39,578 nt of DNA from Deinococcales bacterium (lineage in GTDB: Bacteria > Deinococcota > Deinococci > Deinococcales > JAAFIG01), in assembly GCA_025359505.1 (NCBI GenBank), contig JANYHH010000042.1, forward strand, positions 1 through 39,578. The letters are read 5' to 3'. The translations under genes and the position numbers were made by a program. Positions 25,010-33,646 of the stretch are shown here, one piece after another; the first letter of the stretch is position 1; every line of letters begins with the position of its first letter. Below the pieces are notes generated by a model. It did no database searches. It saw nothing but the letters and a program-made list of their open reading frames with translations, and was not told the origin of the DNA.

Positions 25010-26131
25010 ATGATCGTTTACGTCATCAACCCCGGTTCGACCTCGACGAAACTCGGGTTGGCCACCGTCGTCGAAACGCCTAAGGGCGTCAGCGCCTTCG
25101 TCGAAAAAGTCGAGTTGCAACACCCGACGATGACGCCTCGCAACAACTCTAAAGCGCTGCTGGCGACCTCGATGGATGGCAGCGCACCGCAAGTCCCGGT
25201 GGGCTTGGATGCGGCGGCGTTAACGCTAATCCGCGCACAGATCGGGGAACTCAGCCAGCGCTGGCCGCGCCCCGATGCGATTGCAGCGCGGGGCGGATTG
25301 ATCGGGCCGGTCGCGGCCGGCACGTACCGCGTCACAACAGATTTGGTGGAGCGCAGCGAATCGGGCAAATTTGGGGTTCACAGCGCCAATTTCGGCGCGG
25401 GCTTGGCGCTCGAGTGGGCGGAGCGGTTTGGTGGCGTGCCCGCGTTCATCGTCGACCCGCCGACGGTCGACGAGTTGCTGCCCGAGGCGCGAATCTCCGG
25501 CGTGCCGGGCGTCAAGCGCCGCAGCCGTTTTCACGCGCTGAACGCCCGGGCTGTGGCAAGGCGGGCGGCGCTCGAGGTCGGCAAGCGCTTTGAAGACGCG
25601 GTGATCGTCGTCGCGCATCTCGGCGGTGGGGTCAGCGTCACGACCTTTGATCGCGGCATTGCGGCCGACACCTCGGGAGCGCTGCTGGACGAGGGCCCGT
25701 TCTCACCGCAACGGGCCGGAACCGTGCCGCTCGAGGGGCTGCTGGATTTGGCGTACAGCTTGCCGCGTGACTTGCTGGTGCAGCAGTTGACCCGCGAGAG
25801 CGGCTTTCAGGGTCTGGTCGGCACGAGCGACCTGCAACTGCTCGAGGCGCGTGAGGACGACGACGGCGTGGTTGAACTGACCGTCAAAGCCTTCATTCAT
25901 CAGATTGCCAAGTCCATCGGCGCGTACAGCACAGTCGCTGGGCGTCCGCACGCGATTGCGATCACCGGCGGCACGGCCCGCTGGGCCAGCCTTGTGCAGC
26001 GTCTAGAAGCGAAGCTCGGCTGGATCGCGCCGATCATCGTCGTGCCGGGTGAACTGGAACTCGAGGCGCTGGCCGAGGGCGCAGGGCGCGTGCTGTTCGG
26101 ACTGGAGCACGCGCTCGAGTTCAGGGGTTGA
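25010..26131 (+). CDS. buk: Butyrate kinase
   Basis: An ASKHA-fold acid kinase of 373 residues that makes butyryl phosphate from butyrate and ATP, or runs backwards to yield ATP. The N-terminal VINPGSTSTKLGLA is the phosphate-1 motif, where butyrate kinases have NPGSTSTK and acetate kinases NxGSSS. VVAHLGGGVSVTTFDRG is the second conserved glycine loop, and HAIAITGGTAR the adenosine motif. It has its own probable leaderless promoter. The usual partner, phosphotransbutyrylase, is not next to it. Branched-chain acid kinases in the same family are possible. The 237 bases after it contain no gene that I can support. Confidence 0.92.
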   Translation: MIVYVINPGSTSTKLGLATVVETPKGVSAFVEKVELQHPTMTPRNNSKALLATSMDGSAPQVPVGLDAAALTLIRAQIGELSQRWPRPDAIAARGGLIGPVAAGTYRVTTDLVERSESGKFGVHSANFGAGLALEWAERFGGVPAFIVDPPTVDELLPEARISGVPGVKRRSRFHALNARAVARRAALEVGKRFEDAVIVVAHLGGGVSVTTFDRGIAADTSGALLDEGPFSPQRAGTVPLEGLLDLAYSLPRDLLVQQLTRESGFQGLVGTSDLQLLEAREDDDGVVELTVKAFIHQIAKSIGAYSTVAGRPHAIAITGGTARWASLVQRLEAKLGWIAPIIVVPGELELEALAEGAGRVLFGLEHALEFRG

Positions 26132-26368
26132 GGCTCGAGTTGCTGGTCTGAAGAAGTGTTGATGGTCGTGCGAGATCACTCGAGGTTTTCGCGTGCCGAG
26201 CGCATTTTTTCGAGTGTGACCGAGAACGTAAAGTCACGCGCTGAGCAGCGTTGCTCGAGATTCGCTCTAACAACTGACTGAACTCCTATTTCGAGCGGAC
26301 TTGCTTTCAACCTTCGCCTGCTTTTCACGCTTCGAGCGGCACAACTCTGGCTGGCTCGAGCAATCAGC

Positions 26369-29050
26369 TCAGTTCGTCGTCGGATAACCGGCCCGTAGGC
26401 GCGGGTAAAGCAGCGCGGCTGGCGTCGGACGGGCGAACAGGTAGCCTTGCGAGCGATCCACCGCGAGGTCACGCAGCGCCTCGAATTGGGCTGAGGTTTC
26501 CACGCCTTCGGCCACCACACCCAAGCGCAGGTGACGGGCCAGCATCACAATCAGGTTGACCATGTTCCAACCGGGCGCGTTGGGTTCTAGGTGCGACACG
26601 AAGCTGCGGTCGATCTTGACGGCGTTGACCGGCAGTTTTTGCAGGTACGACAAACTGGAATAGCCCGTGCCGAAATCGTCGATCGAAACCCTGACACCCA
26701 AGCGCCGCAGCGCCATCAAGCGCTCCACCGCCAGTGTCAGGTCGTGCATCAGCGCACTCTCGGTCAGTTCAAGCTCCAAAAACCGCGCCTCGAGACCTGA
26801 TGCTTTGAGCGTCGCCGCGACGACATCCGCGAAGTCGGAACGCAAAAACTGCTGGACGTTCATGTTGACCGCTAGTGACACGTTTAGCCCCTCGCGCCGC
26901 CAACGGTAAATCTGGGCGCAGGATTTAGCCAGCACCCACGCGCCGAGCGGCACGATCAGCCCGCTCTCCTCGGCAATCGGAATAAACCTTGCTGGCCCGA
27001 CCACGCCCTGCGTCGGGTGATTCCAGTAGGTCAGCGCCTCTACGCTGACGACCACGCCCGCGTTGTTGACCTGCGGCTGGTAATAAACCTCGAGTTCGTC
27101 GCGCTCCAAAGCGCGGCGCAGGGCCACCTCGAGTTCCAAGCGCTCAAAGGCAGCGGTGTTCATCTGCGATCTAAAGCGCTGCGCGTCGTTCTTGCCTTGG
27201 CGTTTGACAACGTTCATCGCGGTGTTCGCGTGGCGGATCAGCGTCGCGGCGTCCTCGCCGTCCTCGGGGTACATCGCAAAACCAATGCTCGCGCCTAAAA
27301 AAAGTTCTAAGCCGCGCAATTCAAACGGGCGTTGAATCGCCTCGAGCAGTTGCTTGGCGAGCGTGGCCGCTTCGGTGGCATTGTCCAGATGATGGACGAT
27401 CAATCCGAATTCGTCGCCACCCATGCGGGCGAGGATGTCTTTGCTGGGCAACAGCGGCAGCCAGCGCTCAGCCACGGCGACCAGCAACTCATCCCCAACA
27501 GCGTGTCCAAGCGTGTCGTTGAATTGCCTGAAGCCGTCCAAGTCGATCTGCAACAGCGCCAGTTGCGTCCCGCGCCCCTGATATTCATGAAGGCTTTTTT
27601 CCAAGCTCAGCTCTAAGGCGAAGCGGTTGGCGAGGCCCGTCAACCCGTCGCGGGTACTTTGGCGCTCCAAGCGCTCCGCCAGTTGCGTGCGCTCGATCAC
27701 GGCGGCCGCGAGCTTGGCGATGTTCGCAAAGCGCTCCAAGTCAGCGCCGGTCGCACGTTTGGAAGTTTTGAACTGCAACTCGAGCGCACCGAGCGCGGCT
27801 GAGTCGTCGTGCTGAATGATCGGCGTGGCCCACGCGCTTTTAATGCCTTGCGAAGCGGCGAAGCGCGAGAGCCGCGCCCAGACTGGATCGCTCTGCACGT
27901 CTTCGGTCACGACCGGCACGCCTTGCCAAACAGAAAAAGCAGCCGAGCCATTGCCGAACTCGAGTGGTAGTCCAGTCAGCACGCCCTTGGTTTCCAAATT
28001 CAGATCTGTGCCGTGCGCGATGGACAGCGAGTCATCCGAGCGCAGGAACAGCAGCGCGTGCGCTTCTGGGAACTGGTTGTGCAACAGTAAGGAGAGCGCA
28101 TCAAAGGTCTGCGTCAGCGTCGCCCCGCCGACCAGCAGCTCGAGCACGCGGTTGCGATCGCTTTCCAGTAGCAGGCTGCGCTTGACTTGAGTAATGTCGC
28201 GCCGCGTCGAAATGCGGTGCGTGACCGTGCCACTGGCGCTCAGCAGCGGCACGACGCTGAGTTCCACCCAGATCGTCGAACCGTCACCGCGAGTCTCGAG
28301 CACCTCGACCTCTGGGCTTTCGCCGCGTTTGATCTTGCGCCGCAAGTTGCGTCGCGCCTCGAGATCGGTTTCGGCCCCACCCAAGATGCTCGGATGTTGC
28401 GCGGTGATCGCGGACGCGGCGAAGCCCATCAACCGTTCAAACGCGTGATTGACGTAGATGATGCGGGCGTCGTCATCCGTCCAGATATCGCCGTCGCGGC
28501 CGACCTCGGTGATGATGATGGCTTCGTTGGCGCTGCTGAGCGCCAGCTCAAAGAGCTTCAGCTTGGCGCTCGAGACTTCCAAATGCTGAACGGCCGCGAC
28601 GTGCGCTTGCGCTTGGGTGTGGAGCGAATCGCGGTACGCAGCGTGCTCCAAGGTCATCAGCGCCAGAGCCGCGAAATGCTCCAGTAAGGACAGCGAGGCT
28701 GGATCGGCGTTGCTGGCTTGGTAAGACACGCCGATCACGCCAGCCACACTGCCCAGCGCTTGCAGCGGCGAGGCGAGCATACCGATGGCCTCGAGCCAGA
28801 GTTGATTGCTGCTCTGCGATACCGCGCTCTCCCAGACTTGTCCGGGCAGTTGCTCACCCAGTTGCAAATATGGCGGCAGGGAATGCGGCCCGCTCGACGC
28901 GACCAGTCGCAGTTGCTTACCTTCGACAACGTAAAGAAAGGCTGATTCCGCACGCAGCAATTGCTGCGTCAACAGCAACACTGGCTCGAGCTGCAACCCA
29001 AGCACCTCGGGTGCGGCCTGTAAGTCTTCGAGCGCGTGCGTTGCTGACAT
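26369..29050 (-). CDS. GAF-PAS-GAF-GGDEF-EAL cyclic-di-GMP signalling protein
   Basis: An 893-residue cytoplasmic sensor without membrane helices. GAF 1 covers about residues 15-165, a PAS domain with PAC extension about 170-300 (IIYVNHAFERLMGF), GAF 2 about 310-460, the diguanylate cyclase about 480-635 with an intact MGGDEFG near 543, and a phosphodiesterase from about 655. The EAL motif, NMNVQQ, LTESALM, DDFGTGYSSL, KIDRSFV and AEGVET are all present, so hydrolysis should be active. The RxxD inhibitory site before GGDEF is absent (PSKD). I chose ATG at 29050 because TAGAAT lies exactly 7 bases upstream; an ATG at 29191, adding 47 residues, overlaps the ATG of the divergent gene. Confidence 0.9.
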   Translation of the reverse strand: MSATHALEDLQAAPEVLGLQLEPVLLLTQQLLRAESAFLYVVEGKQLRLVASSGPHSLPPYLQLGEQLPGQVWESAVSQSSNQLWLEAIGMLASPLQALGSVAGVIGVSYQASNADPASLSLLEHFAALALMTLEHAAYRDSLHTQAQAHVAAVQHLEVSSAKLKLFELALSSANEAIIITEVGRDGDIWTDDDARIIYVNHAFERLMGFAASAITAQHPSILGGAETDLEARRNLRRKIKRGESPEVEVLETRGDGSTIWVELSVVPLLSASGTVTHRISTRRDITQVKRSLLLESDRNRVLELLVGGATLTQTFDALSLLLHNQFPEAHALLFLRSDDSLSIAHGTDLNLETKGVLTGLPLEFGNGSAAFSVWQGVPVVTEDVQSDPVWARLSRFAASQGIKSAWATPIIQHDDSAALGALELQFKTSKRATGADLERFANIAKLAAAVIERTQLAERLERQSTRDGLTGLANRFALELSLEKSLHEYQGRGTQLALLQIDLDGFRQFNDTLGHAVGDELLVAVAERWLPLLPSKDILARMGGDEFGLIVHHLDNATEAATLAKQLLEAIQRPFELRGLELFLGASIGFAMYPEDGEDAATLIRHANTAMNVVKRQGKNDAQRFRSQMNTAAFERLELEVALRRALERDELEVYYQPQVNNAGVVVSVEALTYWNHPTQGVVGPARFIPIAEESGLIVPLGAWVLAKSCAQIYRWRREGLNVSLAVNMNVQQFLRSDFADVVAATLKASGLEARFLELELTESALMHDLTLAVERLMALRRLGVRVSIDDFGTGYSSLSYLQKLPVNAVKIDRSFVSHLEPNAPGWNMVNLIVMLARHLRLGVVAEGVETSAQFEALRDLAVDRSQGYLFARPTPAALLYPRLRAGYPTTN

Positions 29051-29057
29051 CCATTGC

Positions 29058-29063
29058 ATTCTA
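29058..29063 (-). promoter_or_regulatory. -10 box of the GGDEF/EAL gene (leaderless)
   Basis: TAGAAT on the minus strand (five of six to consensus) is 7 bases from the ATG at 29050. This supports the shorter protein start. Confidence 0.5.
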
Positions 29064-29176
29064 ATCAGATCATGAGCGCGTACTTGGTCTAAACACCGCA
29101 GCGCAAGCCGCGTATCCAACAACGCGGCTCGAGCCTCGTAGACTTGAGCGCCTGTTGCTTCAACGCGGCTGCGCGG

Positions 29177-29182
29177 TACACT
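29177..29182 (+). promoter_or_regulatory. -10 box of the FmdB-like gene (leaderless)
   Basis: TACACT is 7 bases before the ATG at 29190. A partial -35, TTGCTT, is 17 bases further upstream. Confidence 0.5.
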
Positions 29183-29189
29183 CTGAGTC

Positions 29190-29549
29190 ATGCCGAAGTA
29201 CGTTTACCAAGGATTAACCACGGGTGTCACCTTTGAACTCGAGCAGCGCATCACGGAAGCCGCCCTGACCCATCACCCGGAGACCAACGAACCCGTCAAG
29301 CGGCTGATCGGTCGCCCAGCGATCTCGTTCAAGGGCAGCGGCTTTTACGCCAACGATTCCAAGGGCAGCGCGAGTAAGGAACCTAAGGTTGCGCCCGCAG
29401 GTGACGCGAAAGCCAGTGAATCCAAAGCCGAATCCTCGAGTCCAACCGCCAGTGCTGAGGCGAACACCACAGCCGCACCCACTAAGGAAGCCTCGAGTCC
29501 AGCCGCAACCCCCGCGCCAAGCGTCGCGCCCGCAAAAAGCGCCGATTAA
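29190..29549 (+). CDS. FmdB-like small protein lacking the zinc cysteines
   Basis: The first 57 residues follow the FmdB/zinc-ribbon pattern: MPKYVYQGLTTGVTFELEQR at the start, then HHPETNEPVKRLIG where the family has a CPxCG knuckle, and ISFKGSGFYANDSKG, the typical FKGSGFY end. All four cysteines are replaced, so zinc binding is lost. The remaining 60 residues are a Lys/Ser/Ala/Pro-rich disordered tail. The FmdB role is unclear even in cysteine-bearing members; this version may bind a partner such as the ribosome. It is directly joined to the next gene (TAA then ATG). Confidence 0.75.
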   Translation: MPKYVYQGLTTGVTFELEQRITEAALTHHPETNEPVKRLIGRPAISFKGSGFYANDSKGSASKEPKVAPAGDAKASESKAESSSPTASAEANTTAAPTKEASSPAATPAPSVAPAKSAD

Positions 29550-30326
29550 ATGCTGCTCACGCCTTCGGTGTTGGTCGGGACGACACTCCAAAGCGGCTTC
29601 AAGGCTTTACGCGAGCTACCGATGCTGGTGCTGGTCGGCGTGACCGGCGTGGGCAAAAGCACGACGCTGGGGGCGCTGGGGGCGCTGCACACGCTCGGGC
29701 TGGGGTTTCAAGCGCTGCCCGACCGCCGCGAAATCACCGACGCGGTGATCTTTGACGGCGAGCAGATCAGCGACCGCGCCAAGCGCTTCGAGCGCACGGC
29801 CGCGTTCAGAAAGGCGCATCCGGGCGGCATGGCGCAGGCGCTCGAGCAGATCAGCGTGGCGTTAAAGCCACCGATTCTGTTCGACGGACTGCGCGGCTTA
29901 GCTGAGGTCACACACGCTGTAGACACCTTCCCATTGGCTCGCTTCGTGGCATTGGACGCGCCAGACACCGTGCGCGTCTCGAGGCTACTGGGGCGCGGGG
30001 ATATGTTTGATGCCGTTCATACAAAGACTGTGCAAACCAACTCGAGCAGCAGCGACGCCAGCGCCTTAGAGTTACTGCATGCGATTGACGGTGTTCACGC
30101 GGTGTTTTCACACGCTCAACTCGCCCAGCTCGCCGCATTGCCGCAAGCGCCCAGCGAGATCGCCGCGAAGGTCAGCATCGTCGTCACCGAGCGTCAGCAT
30201 TACGATCCCGTGACCGTTAATGCTTTTCTAAAAAGCTTACCAAGCCACAGAGCGGTCGTTGCCGACACCGCACTCGAGTCAGCTCAGGTTATCGCGCAGC
30301 GCATCGCCACTTGGTGGCGTACATGA
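29550..30326 (+). CDS. P-loop NTPase of unknown function
   Basis: A 258-residue protein with a Walker A GVTGVGKSTT at residues 30-39 after a short N-terminal region. A candidate Walker B or acidic strand is ILFDGLRGL near residue 110, and VALDAPDTVRVSRLLGR near 135 resembles the lid region of small kinases. It could be a nucleoside- or sugar-kinase-like enzyme, or a regulatory NTPase; I do not recognise a family. The ATG follows the FmdB-like stop without a gap, so the two are translationally linked. It runs toward the enolase-superfamily gene 22 bases further on. Confidence 0.6.
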   Translation: MLLTPSVLVGTTLQSGFKALRELPMLVLVGVTGVGKSTTLGALGALHTLGLGFQALPDRREITDAVIFDGEQISDRAKRFERTAAFRKAHPGGMAQALEQISVALKPPILFDGLRGLAEVTHAVDTFPLARFVALDAPDTVRVSRLLGRGDMFDAVHTKTVQTNSSSSDASALELLHAIDGVHAVFSHAQLAQLAALPQAPSEIAAKVSIVVTERQHYDPVTVNAFLKSLPSHRAVVADTALESAQVIAQRIATWWRT

Positions 30327-30348
30327 ACACCGTAGCGTGGTGGAACGC

Positions 30349-31431
30349 GTGAAGATCAGTTCGCTCGAGGTCATCCCGTACCGCTTGGCGCTGCAAGGCG
30401 AGCTGGCATGGGGCAAATACTCGAGGCTCACGGCGGCCGAGCACTGCCTCGTGCGGGTCGCACTGATCAATGGCACGCTCGGTACGGCCGAAGCGCCTCC
30501 TCGACCAAGCATTTACGGCGAGACGATTCAAGGCATTCGCGGCATTGTTGAGTACCTCGAGCCGCGCTTACGCGAATTGGAGATTGAGGATGCGGCTGGC
30601 ATTCACGATGTACTGAGCAGCGTGCCGAACAACAATTGCGCCAAGGGAGCGCTGGACATGGCGCTGTGGGACGCCCGCGTGAAGATGCGAGGCTCGAGCC
30701 TGATGGCTGAGCTGGGCGGCAATCAGCGCCAGATTCTCGCCTCGTACATCTTAGGCATCGGCACGCTCCCCAACATGATGCTCGAGGCGCGGCGGGTGAT
30801 TGCCGCTGGCGTGCGCGTGCTGAAAGTCAAGGTCGGGCGCAACACCAAGCACGATCTCGAGGTGATCGCGGCAATGCGAACCGAGTTCGGCAGCGCGGTT
30901 CAGCTTTACGCAGACAGCAACGAAACGCTGAGCGCCGACAGCGCCCCACTCGCGCTCGAGTTGATGCGGGAGGCAGGCGTGCTGTACGTGGAAGAGCCGC
31001 TACCCGTGCGGAACATTCGCGCTCGAGCGGCTTTGAGAAAACAGCAGATTCTGCCGATCATCGCCGACGATTCGTGCTTCACACCGCTTGACCTCGAGCG
31101 CGAACTGGACTTTGAAACCTTTGACATCCTCAATGTGAAAACCGCCCGCAACGGCTTCACCAACAGTTTACGGATGATGCAAATGGCAGCCGCAGCGGGC
31201 AAAGGCGTGATGATCGGTTCGCAAGCCAGCACGACCCTCGGCACGATCCATGCGGCCATCATGGCCAGCCACGCTGAAGTCACGCACCAATCGGAACTCT
31301 CGTTTTTTTTGAAACTCGAGCAGGACATCACGACTCGAGTCCCACGTATTGAGAACGGGTACTTCGATCTCGAGGACGCGCTGGGGATTGTTGTGGACGA
31401 CGCGAAGCTCGAGGCGGCGCGGATAGAGTAA
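30349..31431 (+). CDS. Enolase-superfamily enzyme (muconate cycloisomerase / mandelate racemase / dipeptide epimerase group)
   Basis: A 360-residue member of the enolase superfamily, which removes a proton alpha to a carboxylate. The capping domain is residues 1-120. In the barrel I see the KxK motif LKVKVGRN, the first metal ligand YADSNE, the second VEEPLP, the third IADDS and the base strand ILNVKTARNG. The Lys on both sides of the active site fits the muconate-lactonising subgroup, which includes o-succinylbenzoate synthase and dipeptide epimerases, so the reaction is open. I chose GTG at 30349; the frame runs upstream through the end of the P-loop gene. GTG at 30337 or 30340 are alternatives. 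Confidence 0.82.
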   Translation: MKISSLEVIPYRLALQGELAWGKYSRLTAAEHCLVRVALINGTLGTAEAPPRPSIYGETIQGIRGIVEYLEPRLRELEIEDAAGIHDVLSSVPNNNCAKGALDMALWDARVKMRGSSLMAELGGNQRQILASYILGIGTLPNMMLEARRVIAAGVRVLKVKVGRNTKHDLEVIAAMRTEFGSAVQLYADSNETLSADSAPLALELMREAGVLYVEEPLPVRNIRARAALRKQQILPIIADDSCFTPLDLERELDFETFDILNVKTARNGFTNSLRMMQMAAAAGKGVMIGSQASTTLGTIHAAIMASHAEVTHQSELSFFLKLEQDITTRVPRIENGYFDLEDALGIVVDDAKLEAARIE

Positions 31432-31523
31432 AGGTTCGCCACTGTGAACCCACGTGCATCAGTTCACAGCGATGAGAGTGTATCTGTCCCGTGATTTCGA
31501 CTTGACTGGTGGCCACTCTCACC

Positions 31524-31567
31524 CCGCCGCTAGCGCGGCGGCCCTCTCTCGTTTCACGAAAGAGGGC
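31524..31567. repeat. Paired hairpins between convergent genes
   Basis: CCGCCGC-tagc-GCGGCGG (31524-31541) is followed directly by a longer stem with arms GCCCTCT and AGAGGGC (31541-31567, one mismatch, loop TTTCA). Together with an 8-bp inverted pair CTGTGAAC/GTTCACAG at 31442-31469 it fills the spacer between the enolase-family gene and aroF. No T tract follows, so it is either a convergent terminator or a REP-like element. Confidence 0.6.
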
Positions 31568-31598
31568 AAAACCTTGTGCATTGCAGCTTCCTCGAGCC

Positions 31599-32681
31599 TC
31601 AGCCCCAGACGTTCCCCATGTCGGCGATGAAGCGCTCGAAGGCTGAAAAATCCAGTTGCTGCTGGTTGTCGCTGAGCGCCGTCGCCGGGTCTGGGTGGAC
31701 TTCAATATGCACGCCGTCCGCGCCGACCGCCAGCGCCGCCTTAGCCAGCGGCGTGAGGATATCGGTGCGCCCAGCGGCGTGCGTGACATCGACGATCACG
31801 GGCAGGTGCGTCTCTAATTTTGCAACGGCGACGGCGCTCAAGTCCAGCGTGTTGCGCGTCCATTTTTCAAACGTGCGAATGCCGCGCTCGCACAGCACTA
31901 TTCTGTCGTTGCCTTCGGCAAGGATATACTCAGCCGTCAGCAACCACTCTTCGATCGTGCTGCTCATGCCGCGCTTTAAGAGCACGGGTTTCCCCGCTTG
32001 CCCGACGGCTTTTAAAAGCGCGAAGTTCTGCGCGTTGCGCGTGCCAACTTGCAACATATCCGCGTGCTGAGCGGCAATCTCGACGTCCCTCGTATCCATC
32101 ACTTCAGCCACAAACAGCAGCCCGTGCTTGCGGGCGGCACTCGAGCCGATCTCCAAACCCGCCACACCCAAGCCCTGAAAACCGTAAGGGCTGGTGCGCG
32201 GCTTGTACGCGCCGCCGCGCATCAGGGTCACACCTTGGGATTTGACGAAGGCAGCGGTCGCGTCCATCTGCTCGGCGCTTTCGATGCTGCACGGCCCGGC
32301 GATCAGCACCTTGTGCGCCCCGCCGAACGTTACACTGATGTCACCCCTGACCACGGTGACGGTCGTGTTCTCCGGGTGGGCTTTGCGGCTGTACTTGAGC
32401 TTGGGTTTGTCCTGCTTTTCCTCCAAGTCGAGGCTGGCTTTGAAGATTTCCTTGAAAAGCTGCTTGACCGTGCCCTGCGAAAACGGCCCGGCGTTGGCAG
32501 ATACAAGCAACTCGAGCATTTCCGATTCGCGTTTCGGGTCGAAGTGCGCCATGCTCAGCTCGGTCTGGCGAGCGCCGATCTGCGCGACCAGCGCAGCGCG
32601 TTCGTTGAGTTTGGTCAGCAGCTCTAAGTTGACGGCGTTGACGGCTTGGCGTAGCTCGAGGATCGTGGAATCGGTTTGCAT
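31599..32681 (-). CDS. aroF: Bifunctional chorismate mutase / 3-deoxy-7-phosphoheptulonate synthase
   Basis: The protein of 360 residues joins an AroQ-type chorismate mutase (residues 1-90; LRQAVNAVNLELLTKLNER) to a type I-beta DAHP synthase (about 100-360). The latter shows LIAGPCSIES, MRGGAYKPRTSPYGFQG, LLKRGMSST and the metal-site histidine segments DVTHAAGR and HIEVHPDP. The enzyme condenses PEP with erythrose 4-phosphate, the entry to aromatic amino acids, and in this fusion class chorismate or prephenate inhibits through the mutase domain. ATG at 32681 follows AGGAG. A terminator-like hairpin with six U ends 17 bases before the ATG. It either ends tatAC transcription or attenuates aroF. 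Confidence 0.93.
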   Translation of the reverse strand: MQTDSTILELRQAVNAVNLELLTKLNERAALVAQIGARQTELSMAHFDPKRESEMLELLVSANAGPFSQGTVKQLFKEIFKASLDLEEKQDKPKLKYSRKAHPENTTVTVVRGDISVTFGGAHKVLIAGPCSIESAEQMDATAAFVKSQGVTLMRGGAYKPRTSPYGFQGLGVAGLEIGSSAARKHGLLFVAEVMDTRDVEIAAQHADMLQVGTRNAQNFALLKAVGQAGKPVLLKRGMSSTIEEWLLTAEYILAEGNDRIVLCERGIRTFEKWTRNTLDLSAVAVAKLETHLPVIVDVTHAAGRTDILTPLAKAALAVGADGVHIEVHPDPATALSDNQQQLDFSAFERFIADMGNVWG

Positions 32682-32697
32682 GGGTTCTCCTGTGGAT

Positions 32698-32727
32698 AAA
32701 AAATGGACTTCAGCGGGCTGAAGTCCA
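32698..32727 (-). terminator. Intrinsic terminator, or attenuator, before aroF
   Basis: On the minus strand a 10-bp perfect stem, TGGACTTCAG-cccg-CTGAAGTCCA, is followed at once by six T. It is 33 bases after the tatC stop and 17 bases before the aroF ATG. No promoter fits between the T tract and the aroF ribosome binding site. Confidence 0.85.
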
Positions 32728-32759
32728 AGATACCTAAAATTTACGCTCGAGACTCGTCA

Positions 32760-33566
32760 TCAATCGTCGAAATCGTCATCGGTCGGCGTGGCAGCAGCGC
32801 TGAGTTTCGCAGCCCTCGAGTTCTGACTTTCAGCGATTCTCGCCAGCACAATGCCAATTTCGTAGAGCAGAATCAGTGGTACAGCGGCAATAGCCAAGTT
32901 GACCGGATCGCCCGTTGGGGTGATGACAGCCGCCAGCACGACAATGCCAAAAACTGCGATGCGGCGCTGTGCGGCGTAAAACTTCGCGGTAATGATGCCT
33001 ATTTTTGACAGCAGGAACATCAGCACCGGCAACTGGAACAATACGCCGAACATCACCAGCGGCGTGATGATGTCACCGATGTAATCGCCTAATTGCAATG
33101 AGACCTTGACACCGGGGAAGAACGACAGCAGGAACGGCAGCGCGAAGGGCAAAGCCACGAAGTACGCGAACGACAAACCCGCTGTGAAAGCCAGCAAGGA
33201 GCCAAAAATAAATGGGATCGCGTAGCCGCGCTCACGTCTGGTCAAGCCCGGCGCGATGAACGCCCAGAGCTGGTAGAGAATGATCGGCATACCCAACACG
33301 AGTCCGCCAGCCGCAGCAATCACGAACGAGGTTGTAAAGCCCTCGGCAATCCGTAACTGTACCAATTCAAAATTGCGTCCGTTGGCGTAAACCTCGAGCG
33401 GACGCCTTAATAGGTCGCTGACGAATGGCAGGAAGTTGAAGGTCACGGCCGAGCCAGCGATCCACGCGACGACCGCCCAGATGATCCGCCAGCGCAGCTC
33501 CTCGAGATGGTCGATCAGCGGCGCTTCTTTAAAGCTGCTGTCTTTGAGTTGTCGTGTACGCGCCAT
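32760..33566 (-). CDS. tatC: Sec-independent (Tat) translocase subunit TatC
   Basis: TatC recognises twin-arginine signal peptides and forms the core of the Tat export complex in the inner membrane. The 268 residues have six hydrophobic segments and the signatures FKEAPLIDHLEELRWRI at the N-terminus (the conserved Leu-Glu-Glu-Leu-Arg), then LYQLWAFIAPGLTRRER in the first cytoplasmic loop. The tail is acidic (TDDDFDD). A TATGAT box (33583-33578) is 11 bases upstream of the ATG, so tatC may be transcribed separately as well as with tatA, 80 bases upstream. Confidence 0.96.
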   Translation of the reverse strand: MARTRQLKDSSFKEAPLIDHLEELRWRIIWAVVAWIAGSAVTFNFLPFVSDLLRRPLEVYANGRNFELVQLRIAEGFTTSFVIAAAGGLVLGMPIILYQLWAFIAPGLTRRERGYAIPFIFGSLLAFTAGLSFAYFVALPFALPFLLSFFPGVKVSLQLGDYIGDIITPLVMFGVLFQLPVLMFLLSKIGIITAKFYAAQRRIAVFGIVVLAAVITPTGDPVNLAIAAVPLILLYEIGIVLARIAESQNSRAAKLSAAATPTDDDFDD

Positions 33567-33646
33567 TCACGCCTCGAATCATACTTACAGATCTGGCTAA
33601 AATTTAGCTCGAGCGTTTGTAGAAACCGCTCGAGCGCTGCGTTGCC

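Noticed and set aside
26132-26368. Small minus-strand frame after buk (26176-26520)
   Set aside because: It mostly shadows the end of the EAL gene, has no ribosome binding site and no domain.
32682-32759. T-box or other large riboswitch before aroF
   Set aside because: Only about 78 bases separate tatC and aroF, too few for a T-box; only a single terminator hairpin is visible.
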